From Actinoallomurus oryzae (lineage in GTDB: Bacteria; Actinomycetota; Actinomycetes; Streptosporangiales; Streptosporangiaceae), in NCBI RefSeq assembly GCF_039541955.1, contig NZ_BAABHF010000016.1:1-64000 (forward strand): a DNA stretch of 64,000 bases, written 5' to 3'. The position numbers and the translations under genes are program-made. The notes below the pieces were generated by a model, which ran no database searches, had not been told where the DNA came from, and was given only the letters and a program-made list of their open reading frames with translations. Shown here piece by piece: positions 7,198 to 15,248 of this stretch. How positions within the stretch are numbered: the first letter of the stretch is position 1; each line of letters starts with the position of its first letter.

Positions 7198-9080
7198 CAG
7201 GACTCGACCGCCCGCAGGTAGCGGCCGAGCGCGCTGATCGGGAAGACCAGCCGGTACAGGTGGTAGTTGATGTAGAAGTCGCCGGGGAAGCCGGTGCCGG
7301 TGAAGTACGGCTCGTCCCAGGTGCCGTCGTCGTTCTGGTGGTCGACGAGCCAGGCCACGCCCCGTTCGACGGCCGGGCCCCGCTCCCCCGCGGCGAGCAG
7401 GGCGATCAGCGCCCAGGCGGTCTGTGAGGCGGTGGAGGCGCCGCGCCCGACCCATGCGGGGTCGTCGTAGGAGCGCAGGTCCTCGCCCCAGCCGCCGTCG
7501 TCGTTCTGGTGCGCCTCCAGCCACGTGACGGCTCGCCGTACGCACGCGGAGCCCGGCCGGATGCCCGCCGCGACGAGGGCGGGGACGACCGCTCCGGTGC
7601 CGTAGACGTGGTTGGCGCCCCAGCGGCCGTACCAGGATCCGTCCGGTTCCTGCGCCTTGAGCAGCCAGGTGACCGCGCGGCGCGTGACCGGCTCCCCGGC
7701 GTGCCCCTCGGCGACCAGGGCCTCGACGACGTGGGCGGTCACGTCGGCCGACGGCGGGTCGATGACGGCGCCGAAGTCGCAGAACGGCAGCTTGGTGCAG
7801 AGCGTGCGGGTGTTGTCGGCGTCGAACGCGCCGAAGCCTCCGTCGCGGCTCGCCATGCCCGACAGCCAACGCACGCCGCGCTCGATCGCCGGACGCGCGT
7901 CCGGGTGCGCGACGCGCCGCAGCGCCAGGATCACCTCGGCCGTGTCGTCGGTGTCGGGGTAACCGTCGTTGTCGAACTCGAACGCCCACCCGCCCGGCGG
8001 CAGCGACGGCCGGCGTACGGACCAGTCGCCGGGGCCGCGGATCTCCTCGCCGAGCATCCACCCGGCGGCCTGGACGAGGGCCGGATGGTCTCCGGGCGTA
8101 CCGGCGTCCAGCAGGGCGCTCATGGCCAGCGCGGTGTCCCAGACCGGCGACTGGCAGGCCTCCAGGCGACGGCCCTGCTCGTCCTCGATGGTGAACCGGA
8201 CCAGGCCCCGCAGCCCGTTCCGCATCACCGGGTGGTCGACGTCGTAGCCCTCCAGGCTCAGGGCGATCAGGGAGTACACCCACGGCGGCTGGATCCCGCC
8301 CCAGGACCCGTCGGCCTCCTGACGCGCCACGATCCACTCGGCGGCGCGCCGGAGGGCGGCCCGGCGCAGGCCCGGCAGGGGCCGCCGCTGGTAGCGGTGC
8401 AGCGCGCGGTCCAGCGCGGTGAAGGCCGTCTCCCAGCCCGGCGCGGGCCGCCGGGCGGCGGGACGGCCGGTCCGCAGCTCGGCCAGGTCGAACGGCAGCG
8501 GACGCACCGGCCGGTGCGCGCTGACGATGGTGAGCGGCACGATGGTCTGCCGTGCCCAGCACGCCCAGTCGTAGACGTTGAGCGGGAACCACGGCGGCAG
8601 GAACATCAGCTCCGGCGGCAGAACGGGCAGGGCGTCCCAGGACCACTGGCCGAACATCGCCAGCCAGATCCGGGTGAACACCCGGCTCGCCTCGATCCCG
8701 CCCTCCCGGTGGACGAAGTCGCGCGCGGCCCGCAGGTGCGGGGCGTCGGGCGCGTCGCCGGCCAGCCGCAGCGCGGCGTACGCCTCGATCGTCGTGGACA
8801 GGTCGCCGGGGCCGCCGTGGAAGTTCGCCCACGTGCCGTCCTCGCGCTGCTGCGAACGGATCCACCGGGCCGCCCCCGCCGTCTCGCGCGGGGTACGGAC
8901 GCCGAGGAACTCCCGCAGGAGCAGGTCCTCGGCGTCCATCGTGACGTTCGTCTGCAGTTCACCCTTCCACCAGCCCCGTGGGGACCGCAGGTCGAGAAGG
9001 TGGTCGGTCGCCGCGTCGAGGGCGGCCTGCGTACGGGCGGCCGGGTGCGAGGTCTGGAGTGAAGTCTGGGAAGTGGTCAT
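7197..9080 (-). CDS. shc: Squalene-hopene cyclase
   Basis: The 627-residue protein cyclises squalene to hopene/hopanol at the membrane surface. The catalytic acid motif DTDDTA is at about residues 375-380, the position seen in characterised cyclases. Several QW repeats of the type QEADGSWGG, QNDDGGWGE and QNDDGTWDE are spread through the chain. Length is normal for bacterial SHC (about 630). It follows the prenyl synthase gene with no gap (CAT at 9078-9080 next to the prior stop) and overlaps hpnG by one base. Confidence 0.97.
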   Translation of the reverse strand: MTTSQTSLQTSHPAARTQAALDAATDHLLDLRSPRGWWKGELQTNVTMDAEDLLLREFLGVRTPRETAGAARWIRSQQREDGTWANFHGGPGDLSTTIEAYAALRLAGDAPDAPHLRAARDFVHREGGIEASRVFTRIWLAMFGQWSWDALPVLPPELMFLPPWFPLNVYDWACWARQTIVPLTIVSAHRPVRPLPFDLAELRTGRPAARRPAPGWETAFTALDRALHRYQRRPLPGLRRAALRRAAEWIVARQEADGSWGGIQPPWVYSLIALSLEGYDVDHPVMRNGLRGLVRFTIEDEQGRRLEACQSPVWDTALAMSALLDAGTPGDHPALVQAAGWMLGEEIRGPGDWSVRRPSLPPGGWAFEFDNDGYPDTDDTAEVILALRRVAHPDARPAIERGVRWLSGMASRDGGFGAFDADNTRTLCTKLPFCDFGAVIDPPSADVTAHVVEALVAEGHAGEPVTRRAVTWLLKAQEPDGSWYGRWGANHVYGTGAVVPALVAAGIRPGSACVRRAVTWLEAHQNDDGGWGEDLRSYDDPAWVGRGASTASQTAWALIALLAAGERGPAVERGVAWLVDHQNDDGTWDEPYFTGTGFPGDFYINYHLYRLVFPISALGRYLRAVES

Positions 9081-10094
9081 CTAGTGGTCCCGAGAGGTGA
9101 TGAAGCGGGCGATGTCGGAGAACTCGGCGCGTACGTCGGCGGGCATCGGTGTGCCGCCGAGGATGCGTTCGGAGGCGTCGAGGTGGTGCTGGGCCTGTTT
9201 CTCGGCCCATGCCCGGCCGCCGGCCTGGTCGATGAGCTGGGCGGCCTCGCGCAGGTCCGCCTCGGACAGGCGCCCGGAACCGCCGAGCAGCTCGGCCAGC
9301 CGCCGGCCGGCGACGGTGTCGCCGGTCAGCGCGGCCACGGCCGGAAGGGTCTTCTTGCGCGCCCGCAGGTCCGACAGGGCGGGTTTGCCGGTGGTCCGGG
9401 GGTCGCCCCAGATGCCGAGCAGGTCATCGGACAGCTGGAAGGCCATGCCGAGCTCGGCGCCGTACGCCGCCAGCGCCGTCACCAGCGGCTGGGGCGCCTC
9501 GACGAACAGGGCGCCGATGGAGCAGGCGCAGGCCAGCAGCGCCCCGGTCTTGTCGGCCGCCATCCGGCGGCACTCCTCCACCCCGACGTCCTGCCGGCGC
9601 TCGAAGTCCAGGTCCGCGGCCTGCCCGGCGATGAGCCGCTGCGTGGCGGCGCTCAGGCAGCGGGCCGCGCCGACGGCGCCGCGGGTGCCCTGTTCGAGCA
9701 GGAGGTCCATGGCCAGGATGAGCAGGGCGTCACCGGTGAGGATGGCGGCCGACCGGCCGAAGACCACCCAGGCCGTCGGCCGGTGCCGCCGCGTGCGGTC
9801 GTCGTCCATGATGTCGTCGTGGAGCAGGGAGAACGCGTGCACCAGCTCCACGGCGGCCGCGGCCGTCGCGCCGCGCAGCGGGTCCGCCCCGGCGGCCCGC
9901 GCGGACAGTACCGCGAGGGTGAGCCGCAGGCTCTTGCCGCCCGTGCGCACCGGGCGGCCCTCCGCGTCGTTCCAGCCGAGGTGGTAGCCGGCCACCCGCG
10001 CGGTGAGCGGGTCGAGCCGGGCGACGGCCTCCCGCAGCACCGGCTCGGCCACCCGCCGCGCGGCCTGGACGGACTCCGACAGGTCGCCCGTCAT
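9081..10094 (-). CDS. Polyprenyl (farnesyl/geranylgeranyl-type) diphosphate synthase
   Basis: The 337-residue trans-isoprenyl diphosphate synthase has the first aspartate-rich motif in LLHDDIMDDD (about residue 90) and a second motif in QLSDDLLGIWGD, where the usual final Asp of DDxxD is replaced by Gly in DDLLG, as in many actinobacterial hopanoid-cluster homologues. It should supply farnesyl diphosphate for squalene synthesis. The start at 10094 was chosen because it overlaps the hpnE stop (ATGA) and gives the family-typical N-terminus. Confidence 0.92.
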   Translation of the reverse strand: MTGDLSESVQAARRVAEPVLREAVARLDPLTARVAGYHLGWNDAEGRPVRTGGKSLRLTLAVLSARAAGADPLRGATAAAAVELVHAFSLLHDDIMDDDRTRRHRPTAWVVFGRSAAILTGDALLILAMDLLLEQGTRGAVGAARCLSAATQRLIAGQAADLDFERRQDVGVEECRRMAADKTGALLACACSIGALFVEAPQPLVTALAAYGAELGMAFQLSDDLLGIWGDPRTTGKPALSDLRARKKTLPAVAALTGDTVAGRRLAELLGGSGRLSEADLREAAQLIDQAGGRAWAEKQAQHHLDASERILGGTPMPADVRAEFSDIARFITSRDH

Positions 10095-11416
10095 GACGGT
10101 CCGTTCCGTTCGAGGTGCCGCCGGACGAGGGCGGCGGCGGTCAGGCCGCTGCGCACGGCACCCTCCATCGTGTCGGGCCAGCCGGTGTCGGTCCACGCGC
10201 CGGCGAGGTAGAGCCCCGGCCACCGGGTGGCGGGGGACGGGCGGAGCGCGCCGCTGCCCGGCCCCTGCCGGAAGGTGGCGTGACGCTCGCGGGTGACGAA
10301 GAAGTCGGTGACGCGCGCGGCGCGTGCGGCCGGGAAGACCCGTTCGAGCGCCGGCAGGAAGACCGCGCGGACCTCCGCCGCGGGCCGGTCGATCCAGTCA
10401 CGTGCCGCCGACACCGAGACGGTCAGGTACTGGCCGCGGTCCGGGCCGCCGACGGTGGTCCGGTCGAAGACCCACTGCACCGGCGAGTCGACGACGGCGG
10501 CGAACGCCAGCTCGGTGACCGGCCGGTCGTAGACCACGTGGACGTTCACGATCGGGCTGGCGCCCAGGCCGCTCCACCGGTCGCGGTCCGGCGCCGCCTC
10601 GCGCGGGACCAGCTCGGCGGCCTGCCGGTGCGGCGTGGCGACCACCACGGCCGCGGCCTCCTCCCGTACGCCGTCCAGGAGCACCGTCGGGCCCGGTTCG
10701 ATGGCCTTGACCTTCGCGGACAGGCGCACCTCGCCTCCGCGGGCCTCGATGGCGGCACGGGCGGGCACGCCGTGCAGGTCGCCCAGCGGGACGGCGGGCA
10801 CGCCGATGTCGGCGGCGTCCGCGCGGCCGAACAGGGCCGTGCGGAACACCATCGCCGCCGGGCCCACGGCCGCCTGGTCCATGCCGATGTTGAGCGCGGC
10901 CACCGCGAACAGCTCCCACAGCAGGCGCCGTGCGGACCCGTCCTGCCCGTGGGCGGCCAGCCAGGTGTCCAGGTCGATGGCGTCGAGCGCGGGATCGGCC
11001 GGGTCGGCCCGGCCGAGCGCCACGGCGGCGCGTACGGCACGCAGCCGGGCGGCGGCCGGCAGCAGCGGGTAGCGGGCCAGGGCCGGCAGCAGGTGGAAGG
11101 GGTCGGGCAGCCGTCCGCGCCGCAGCCGCGCGGACCGCCCGTGCGGGCCGAGCACCGGCACGTCGAACCGGTCCTGGATCCGCACGTGCCCGGCCGAGCC
11201 GATCCGCTCCAGCAGGGTCCGGTACGCGGTGCAGCAGCGCAGGAAGACGTGCTGGCCGTTGTCGACGGTGAGCCCGTCCCGCTCGAACGAGTACGTCGCG
11301 CCGCCCAGCCGCGGGCGCGCCTCGTACAGCGTCACTGGCCGGCCCGTCTCGGCCACGGCGAGGGTGGCGGCGATGCCCGCCAGCCCGCCGCCGATGACGG
11401 CGACGCGGCCGGTCAT
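10091..11416 (-). CDS. hpnE: Hydroxysqualene dehydroxylase HpnE
   Basis: The 441-residue FAD enzyme reduces hydroxysqualene to squalene. The N-terminal dinucleotide-binding motif VAVIGGGLAGIAAT and the YEARPRLGGATYSF segment match HpnE and the related phytoene-desaturase family. A C-terminal FAD motif is seen in GLYLAGAWTDTGWPDTMEGA. The ATG at 11416 is preceded by a strong AAGGAGG. That ribosome site is supplied by the end of a repeated micro-ORF, whose stop overlaps this start (ATGA). Confidence 0.95.
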   Translation of the reverse strand: MTGRVAVIGGGLAGIAATLAVAETGRPVTLYEARPRLGGATYSFERDGLTVDNGQHVFLRCCTAYRTLLERIGSAGHVRIQDRFDVPVLGPHGRSARLRRGRLPDPFHLLPALARYPLLPAAARLRAVRAAVALGRADPADPALDAIDLDTWLAAHGQDGSARRLLWELFAVAALNIGMDQAAVGPAAMVFRTALFGRADAADIGVPAVPLGDLHGVPARAAIEARGGEVRLSAKVKAIEPGPTVLLDGVREEAAAVVVATPHRQAAELVPREAAPDRDRWSGLGASPIVNVHVVYDRPVTELAFAAVVDSPVQWVFDRTTVGGPDRGQYLTVSVSAARDWIDRPAAEVRAVFLPALERVFPAARAARVTDFFVTRERHATFRQGPGSGALRPSPATRWPGLYLAGAWTDTGWPDTMEGAVRSGLTAAALVRRHLERNGPS

Positions 11417-11484
11417 GAGTCCTCCTTCGTCGGGGAGGGTGACCACAGGGGCGCGTCTTCGATTCCCTCGCTTCGCTCGGTCAT
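11413..11484 (-). CDS. Micro-ORF 2, repeat unit between hpnD and hpnE
   Basis: This 23-codon frame begins MTERSEGIEDAPLWSPSP and ends TKEDS. It starts inside the stop of micro-ORF 1 (ATGA) and its own stop overlaps the hpnE start (ATGA). Its last codons are the GAAGGAGG that serves as ribosome site for hpnE. It is about 80% identical in DNA to micro-ORF 1. Whether a stable peptide is made is unknown; a role in translational coupling is more likely. It is too short to recognise by homology. Confidence 0.45.
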   Translation of the reverse strand: MTERSEGIEDAPLWSPSPTKEDS

Positions 11485-11543
11485 GAGCCCTCCTTCGCCG
11501 GAAGGGGTGACCACAGGGGCGCGTTCCCGATTCCCTCGGTCAT
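11481..11543 (-). CDS. Micro-ORF 1, repeat unit between hpnD and hpnE
   Basis: This 20-codon frame reads MTEGIGNAPLWSPLPAKEGS. It starts within the hpnD stop codon (ATGA) and ends over the start of micro-ORF 2 (ATGA). Like unit 2 it ends in GCGAAGGAGGGCTC, a strong Shine-Dalgarno for the next frame. The two units form a tandem repeat, differing mainly by a GAGCGAAGC-type insertion near the 5' end of unit 2. Confidence 0.4.
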   Translation of the reverse strand: MTEGIGNAPLWSPLPAKEGS

Positions 11544-12397
11544 AGCTGCGCTCCGGTGAGCGAGCGCGCGGCGACCATCGTCTTGTCCCAACGCGACAGC
11601 GACAGGCGGGTGCTGAGCGCTCCGGCCGGGTCGGCGGCGATGCGCGCCAGCAGGCGCCGGTAGATCCCGGCCATCGCCGCGGTGCAGGCGGCGCTGCGGC
11701 GGTCGAGCATCGGCACCAGCCGGTCACCGTGCTCGTACCACGTGCGCGCGCGTTCGGCCTCGAAGCGCACGAGCGCGGCGAGCCGGTCGGGCGGGTCGGT
11801 GAACTCCCCGGACCCGTCCATGTCGAGCGTGCACCCGAACCGCTCCAGGTCCTCCGCGGGCACGTAGATGCGGCCCGCCAGCCGGTCCTCGCGGATGTCG
11901 CGCAGGATGTTGGTGAGCTGCAGCGCGACGCCGAGCGCGTCCGCGAGCGGCTCGGCCGTGTCGGGGTCGGAGGTGCCGAAGACGCCGAGCGACAGCCGCC
12001 CGACCGACCCGGCGACGCACCGGCAGTAGGCCAGCAGGCTGCCGAACCGCTCGTACGACACGCCCTCGACGTCCGCCGCGCAGCCGTCGATCAGCTCTTC
12101 GAAGGCCCGCATCGGGATCGGGAACCGCCGCGCGGCGTCGCACAGGGCGATCAGCACGGGGTCGCCCGGGTGCGGCTCGGGCCGGCGCAGCGCGATACGG
12201 GCCTCGGACAGGCGCGTCAGCCGCTGGGCGGCCGGCCCGTTGCCGTCCCCGATGTCGTCGATGCGGCGGGCGAAGGCGTACACCGCGCTGAGCGCGCGGC
12301 GCTTGGCGGGCGGCAGCAGGCGGATGCCGTAGGCGAAGTTGCGCGCCCGTTCGCGGACGACCTGCTCGCAGTGCCGGTAGGCCTCGGCCGTGGTCAC
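11540..12397 (-). CDS. hpnD: Presqualene diphosphate synthase HpnD
   Basis: The 285-residue squalene/phytoene-synthase family protein carries the first Asp-rich motif in FARRIDDIGDG and the second in LTNILRDIREDRLAGRIYVP. HpnD condenses two farnesyl diphosphates to presqualene diphosphate. I chose the GTG at 12397, which overlaps the hpnC stop (GTGA) and lies just after an AAAGGCGG site. The longer in-frame extension is antisense to nothing useful and lies inside hpnC. Confidence 0.95.
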   Translation of the reverse strand: MTTAEAYRHCEQVVRERARNFAYGIRLLPPAKRRALSAVYAFARRIDDIGDGNGPAAQRLTRLSEARIALRRPEPHPGDPVLIALCDAARRFPIPMRAFEELIDGCAADVEGVSYERFGSLLAYCRCVAGSVGRLSLGVFGTSDPDTAEPLADALGVALQLTNILRDIREDRLAGRIYVPAEDLERFGCTLDMDGSGEFTDPPDRLAALVRFEAERARTWYEHGDRLVPMLDRRSAACTAAMAGIYRRLLARIAADPAGALSTRLSLSRWDKTMVAARSLTGAQL

Positions 12398-13260
12398 CGT
12401 GCCGCCTTTCGTCCCAGTCCGGTCCGGCCCACGGCAGCCACCGGCCATTCGGCCAGCAGCCTGCGGGTGGCGGGCCGTACAGCCCGGCCCACCACGTCGT
12501 GGTCGGCCCGTTCGAGGGCCGCGACGGCGGCGCGCCCGCCGGCGACGTACCCCGCCACCGCGAGCCGCGCGAACCCGGTCAGCGAGGCCGCGAGCGGTCC
12601 CCCGGAGTCCAGCAGGGCCTTCGCGCGGCGGGTCTGCAGCGCCAGGACCCGGCGCAGCGGCACGGGCGTCGGCGCCCGGACCAGGTCCTCCTCGGTGGCA
12701 CCGAAGCGGCGCAGGTCCTCGGCCGGCAGGTAGACCCGGCCCCGCGCGTGGTCCTCGGCGACGTCCTGGCAGTGCTCGATGATCTGGAGCGCCGTGCAGA
12801 CGTGGTCCGACAGGGCGAACCGCGACGGGTCGGCCCGGCCGAAGACGTGCAGCACGATGTGCCCGACCGGATTGGCGGACAGCTCGCAGTAGCCGAGCAG
12901 TTCGTCGAAGGTCGTGTACCGCGGCACCGACTGGTCGCGGCGGTTCGCCTCCACGAGCCGGCGGAACGGCTCCGGCGGGATCGCGCAGGCCTCGACCGTG
13001 CCGGCGAGCGCACGGATGAAGGGCAGACGCGGCGCCGATCCCGTGTAGAGGCGCGTCAGGTCGGCATCGATCGAATCGAGATAGGAAAGCCGCCACGCGG
13101 GTGCCGTCTCGTCCCCGGCATCGTCCACCGAACGAGCGAAACGATAAACGTTCATCAGGTGGCCGCGATAACGGCGTGGCAGCAGGCGTGAGGCGACGGG
13201 AAAGTTCTCGTGCCGAGCCTTGCGCACGACGTCTCGCCTGGTGGGCACGCTGGACAGCAT
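12394..13260 (-). CDS. hpnC: Squalene synthase HpnC (hydroxysqualene-forming)
   Basis: The 288-residue protein is the second squalene-synthase homologue of the cluster, with RFARSVDDAGDE and CQDVAEDHARGRVYLP as the two substrate-Mg motifs. In the three-enzyme route HpnC converts presqualene diphosphate to hydroxysqualene. It is the first gene of the seven-gene hopanoid operon running to 5594. The upstream 125 bp are distinctly AT-rich for this genome and probably hold the operon promoter. Confidence 0.94.
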   Translation of the reverse strand: MLSSVPTRRDVVRKARHENFPVASRLLPRRYRGHLMNVYRFARSVDDAGDETAPAWRLSYLDSIDADLTRLYTGSAPRLPFIRALAGTVEACAIPPEPFRRLVEANRRDQSVPRYTTFDELLGYCELSANPVGHIVLHVFGRADPSRFALSDHVCTALQIIEHCQDVAEDHARGRVYLPAEDLRRFGATEEDLVRAPTPVPLRRVLALQTRRAKALLDSGGPLAASLTGFARLAVAGYVAGGRAAVAALERADHDVVGRAVRPATRRLLAEWPVAAVGRTGLGRKAAR

Positions 13261-13446
13261 GAAGGAATGATCTCCGCCATGCCGTCGAATAAACTCAGAC
13301 GCAGTCCAGCACCCTGCACATTACCCAATTTAGACAACGCATTATCGGATGCGAATGGCACGCTTATGGTAAATGCGACACCAAGTCCGGGCCAACGATT
13401 CGCGCGCCGGTGCCGCGGTGGCGTCCGGCGACCTCCGGGCGACCGG
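13261..13446. promoter_or_regulatory. AT-rich intergenic region upstream of the hopanoid operon
   Basis: Bases 13265-13385 are clearly richer in A and T than the surrounding DNA and contain several -10-like hexamers, for example GATAAT and TAAATT on the minus strand. The polysaccharide deacetylase gene ends at its right edge, also on the minus strand. I could not fix a convincing -35/-10 pair, so the exact promoter remains open. Confidence 0.4.
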
Positions 13447-14157
13447 TCAGGCCACTCCGTGGTCCCGCAGCGCCCCGACGCGAAGCCCTTCGGCGCGGCA
13501 GCGGCCCACGAGCTCCGGGAGCGCGCCGAGCGCCGACCGCCACGCCCCGGGAGCGGAGGTGTGGTCGGAGTCGTGCAACAGGACGGTGGCTCCGCCGCGC
13601 AGGTCCGGCTCCAGCGTTTCCAGCACCGATCGCGCGGAGGCGCCGGCCGTCCAGTCCCGGCCCCACGCGCTCCACAGCACGGGCCGCAGGCCGCACCGGC
13701 CGGCCTGCGCGAGCGCCTCGGCGCTGAGCACACCGTAGGGCGGGCGATACCACGCGGGGGGCACACCGGTGACCGCGGTGACCAGCGCGGCGGTCGCGCG
13801 GATCTCGGCCGCGGTCCGGCCGGGCCGGGTGGCGAGGGCGTAGCGGTGCCGCCAGCCGTGGACGGCGATCTCGTGGCCCTCCTCGACGACGCGGCGGCCG
13901 AGGCCGGGATGGCGTTCGAGCATTTCTCCCAGCACGAAGAAGGTCGCCGAGCAGCCGAGCCGCCGCAGCTCGTCCAGGAAGCACGGCGTCGAGCGCGGGT
14001 CGGGCCCGTCGTCGAAGGTCAGTGCGACGTGGTCGGCGGCGCCGGTCCCCGCCAGACCGGGGAAGACGCGGCGTACGGCCGGCAGCCAGGTCGCGGCCGG
14101 CGCGACGTGGACCGCGGCGACCGCGGCCGCCGCGATCGCGATCGGCGCGTGCCTCAC
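13447..14157 (-). CDS. Polysaccharide deacetylase family protein
   Basis: The 236-residue protein has the NodB-type metal-dependent deacetylase domain. Motif 1 is ALTFDDGPDP (about residue 45), motif 2 is HEIAVHGWRH, motif 3 is WYRPPYG, and LLHDSDHT is near the C-terminus. A short apolar N-terminal stretch (HAPIAIAAAAVAAVHVAPAA) suggests a membrane anchor or signal. The GTG at 14157 follows CTGGAGACC. It is divergent from the glycosyltransferase gene (29 bp apart), so both probably modify the same envelope glycan or lipid. Confidence 0.85.
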   Translation of the reverse strand: MRHAPIAIAAAAVAAVHVAPAATWLPAVRRVFPGLAGTGAADHVALTFDDGPDPRSTPCFLDELRRLGCSATFFVLGEMLERHPGLGRRVVEEGHEIAVHGWRHRYALATRPGRTAAEIRATAALVTAVTGVPPAWYRPPYGVLSAEALAQAGRCGLRPVLWSAWGRDWTAGASARSVLETLEPDLRGGATVLLHDSDHTSAPGAWRSALGALPELVGRCRAEGLRVGALRDHGVA

Positions 14158-14186
14158 GGTCTCCAGTGTGCGGAAGGAGATCGCCG

Positions 14187-15248
14187 GTGTCGACCCGACG
14201 CGTGCTGATCCTGAGCGCGGGGATGGGCGCCGGGCACGACCGGGTCGCGGGCGAGCTCGCGCGCCGCCTGGCCACGACGGGAATCGACGCGGAGGTGACC
14301 GACGTCCTCGACCTGCTGCCACTGCGATCCGGGCGTGGGATGCGCCGCTGGTACGGCTGGACGGTGCATCACGCGCCGTGGCTGTACGCCGGGATCTACC
14401 GGGTCTTCTTCACCTCACCGCGGGCGCCGGCGATCTCACCGTTCACCGCCCTGCTCGCGGCGCGGTTGGAGGAGCTGGTCCGCCGGCGGGCGCCGTCCGC
14501 GCTGGTCTCGACGTTCCACGTGGCCGCGCAGGCCGCCGGGCACCTGCGCGCACACGGCCGTCTCCCGGTGCCCAGCCTGGTGATGGTGACCGACTTCGCG
14601 GTCCACCGGCTCTGGCTGCATCCGGGCAACGACGGCCATCTGTGCCTGACGCCCGCCGCCGTCCGCGAGGTCCGGGCGGCGACCGGACGCCCGGCGTGGT
14701 GTCACGCGCCCGTCGTACGGCCGGAGTTCCGGCGGCCCCGCGCCACGCCTGTGGTCGGATCCGACGGCCGGCCGCGTGTCCTGGTCACCGCCGGCTCGTG
14801 GGGCGTGGGGCGGATCGAGGAGACGGCTCGGGTGCTGGCGGGCTCGGGACGCTACCTGCCCGTCGTCCTGTGCGGAGAGAACCGGCGGCTACGCCGGCGC
14901 CTGGCCCGTACCGGCGGCTGTGTCGCCCTCGGCTGGCGTGAGGACGTGCCGGAGCTGATGTCCGCCTCGTACGCCGTCATCGACAACGCGTCCGGGCTGA
15001 CCTGCGAGGAGGCGGTCGCCGCCGGGGTTCCGGTGATCTGCTACCGGCCGATCCCCGGGCACGGCCTGGCGGGCGCGCGGGCGATGGCGCGTGCCGGGGT
15101 GGGCGTTCACGCGCGGGACGGCGCGGAGCTTCTCGCCGCGCTGGACCGGCTGAGGTCGCCCCTCGAACGCGGCCGGCGGGTCAGGCGGGCGGGCGCCCTG
15201 TTCGAGCGGCGGCCGGTCGAGGACCTGCTCAGGTGCCTGCTGCCATGA
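14187..15248 (+). CDS. MGDG-synthase/MurG-like glycosyltransferase
   Basis: The 353-residue protein begins with VLILSAGMGAGHDRVAGELA, the monogalactosyldiacylglycerol-synthase N-terminal motif. The C-terminal GT-B nucleotide-sugar half includes VLVTAGSWGVGRIEETAR and IDNASGLTCEEAVAAGVPVICY. It probably glycosylates a lipid acceptor. The GTG start at 14187 has AAGGAG seven bases upstream. Its 3' end overlaps the convergent DMT transporter gene by 20 bp. The sugar and acceptor are unknown. Confidence 0.8.
   Translation: MSTRRVLILSAGMGAGHDRVAGELARRLATTGIDAEVTDVLDLLPLRSGRGMRRWYGWTVHHAPWLYAGIYRVFFTSPRAPAISPFTALLAARLEELVRRRAPSALVSTFHVAAQAAGHLRAHGRLPVPSLVMVTDFAVHRLWLHPGNDGHLCLTPAAVREVRAATGRPAWCHAPVVRPEFRRPRATPVVGSDGRPRVLVTAGSWGVGRIEETARVLAGSGRYLPVVLCGENRRLRRRLARTGGCVALGWREDVPELMSASYAVIDNASGLTCEEAVAAGVPVICYRPIPGHGLAGARAMARAGVGVHARDGAELLAALDRLRSPLERGRRVRRAGALFERRPVEDLLRCLLP

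Larger units (their letters stand above)
11413..11543 (-). repeat. Tandem copies of a start-codon-linked repeat element
   Basis: Two adjacent units of about 60 and 69 bp share the pattern ATGACCGAG, then GGAATCG, then GCGCCCCTGTGGTCACCC, then a terminal GAAGGAGG. Related single copies begin at 32649 and 56145 on the plus strand. Each copy begins exactly at a start codon that overlaps the upstream stop codon. The copies look like one dispersed element rather than chance. Confidence 0.7.

Noticed and set aside
6598..8865. Long minus-strand frame spanning hpnG and shc
   Set aside because: Only its 3' part (the phosphorylase) is a real gene; the rest lies in the wrong frame of shc.
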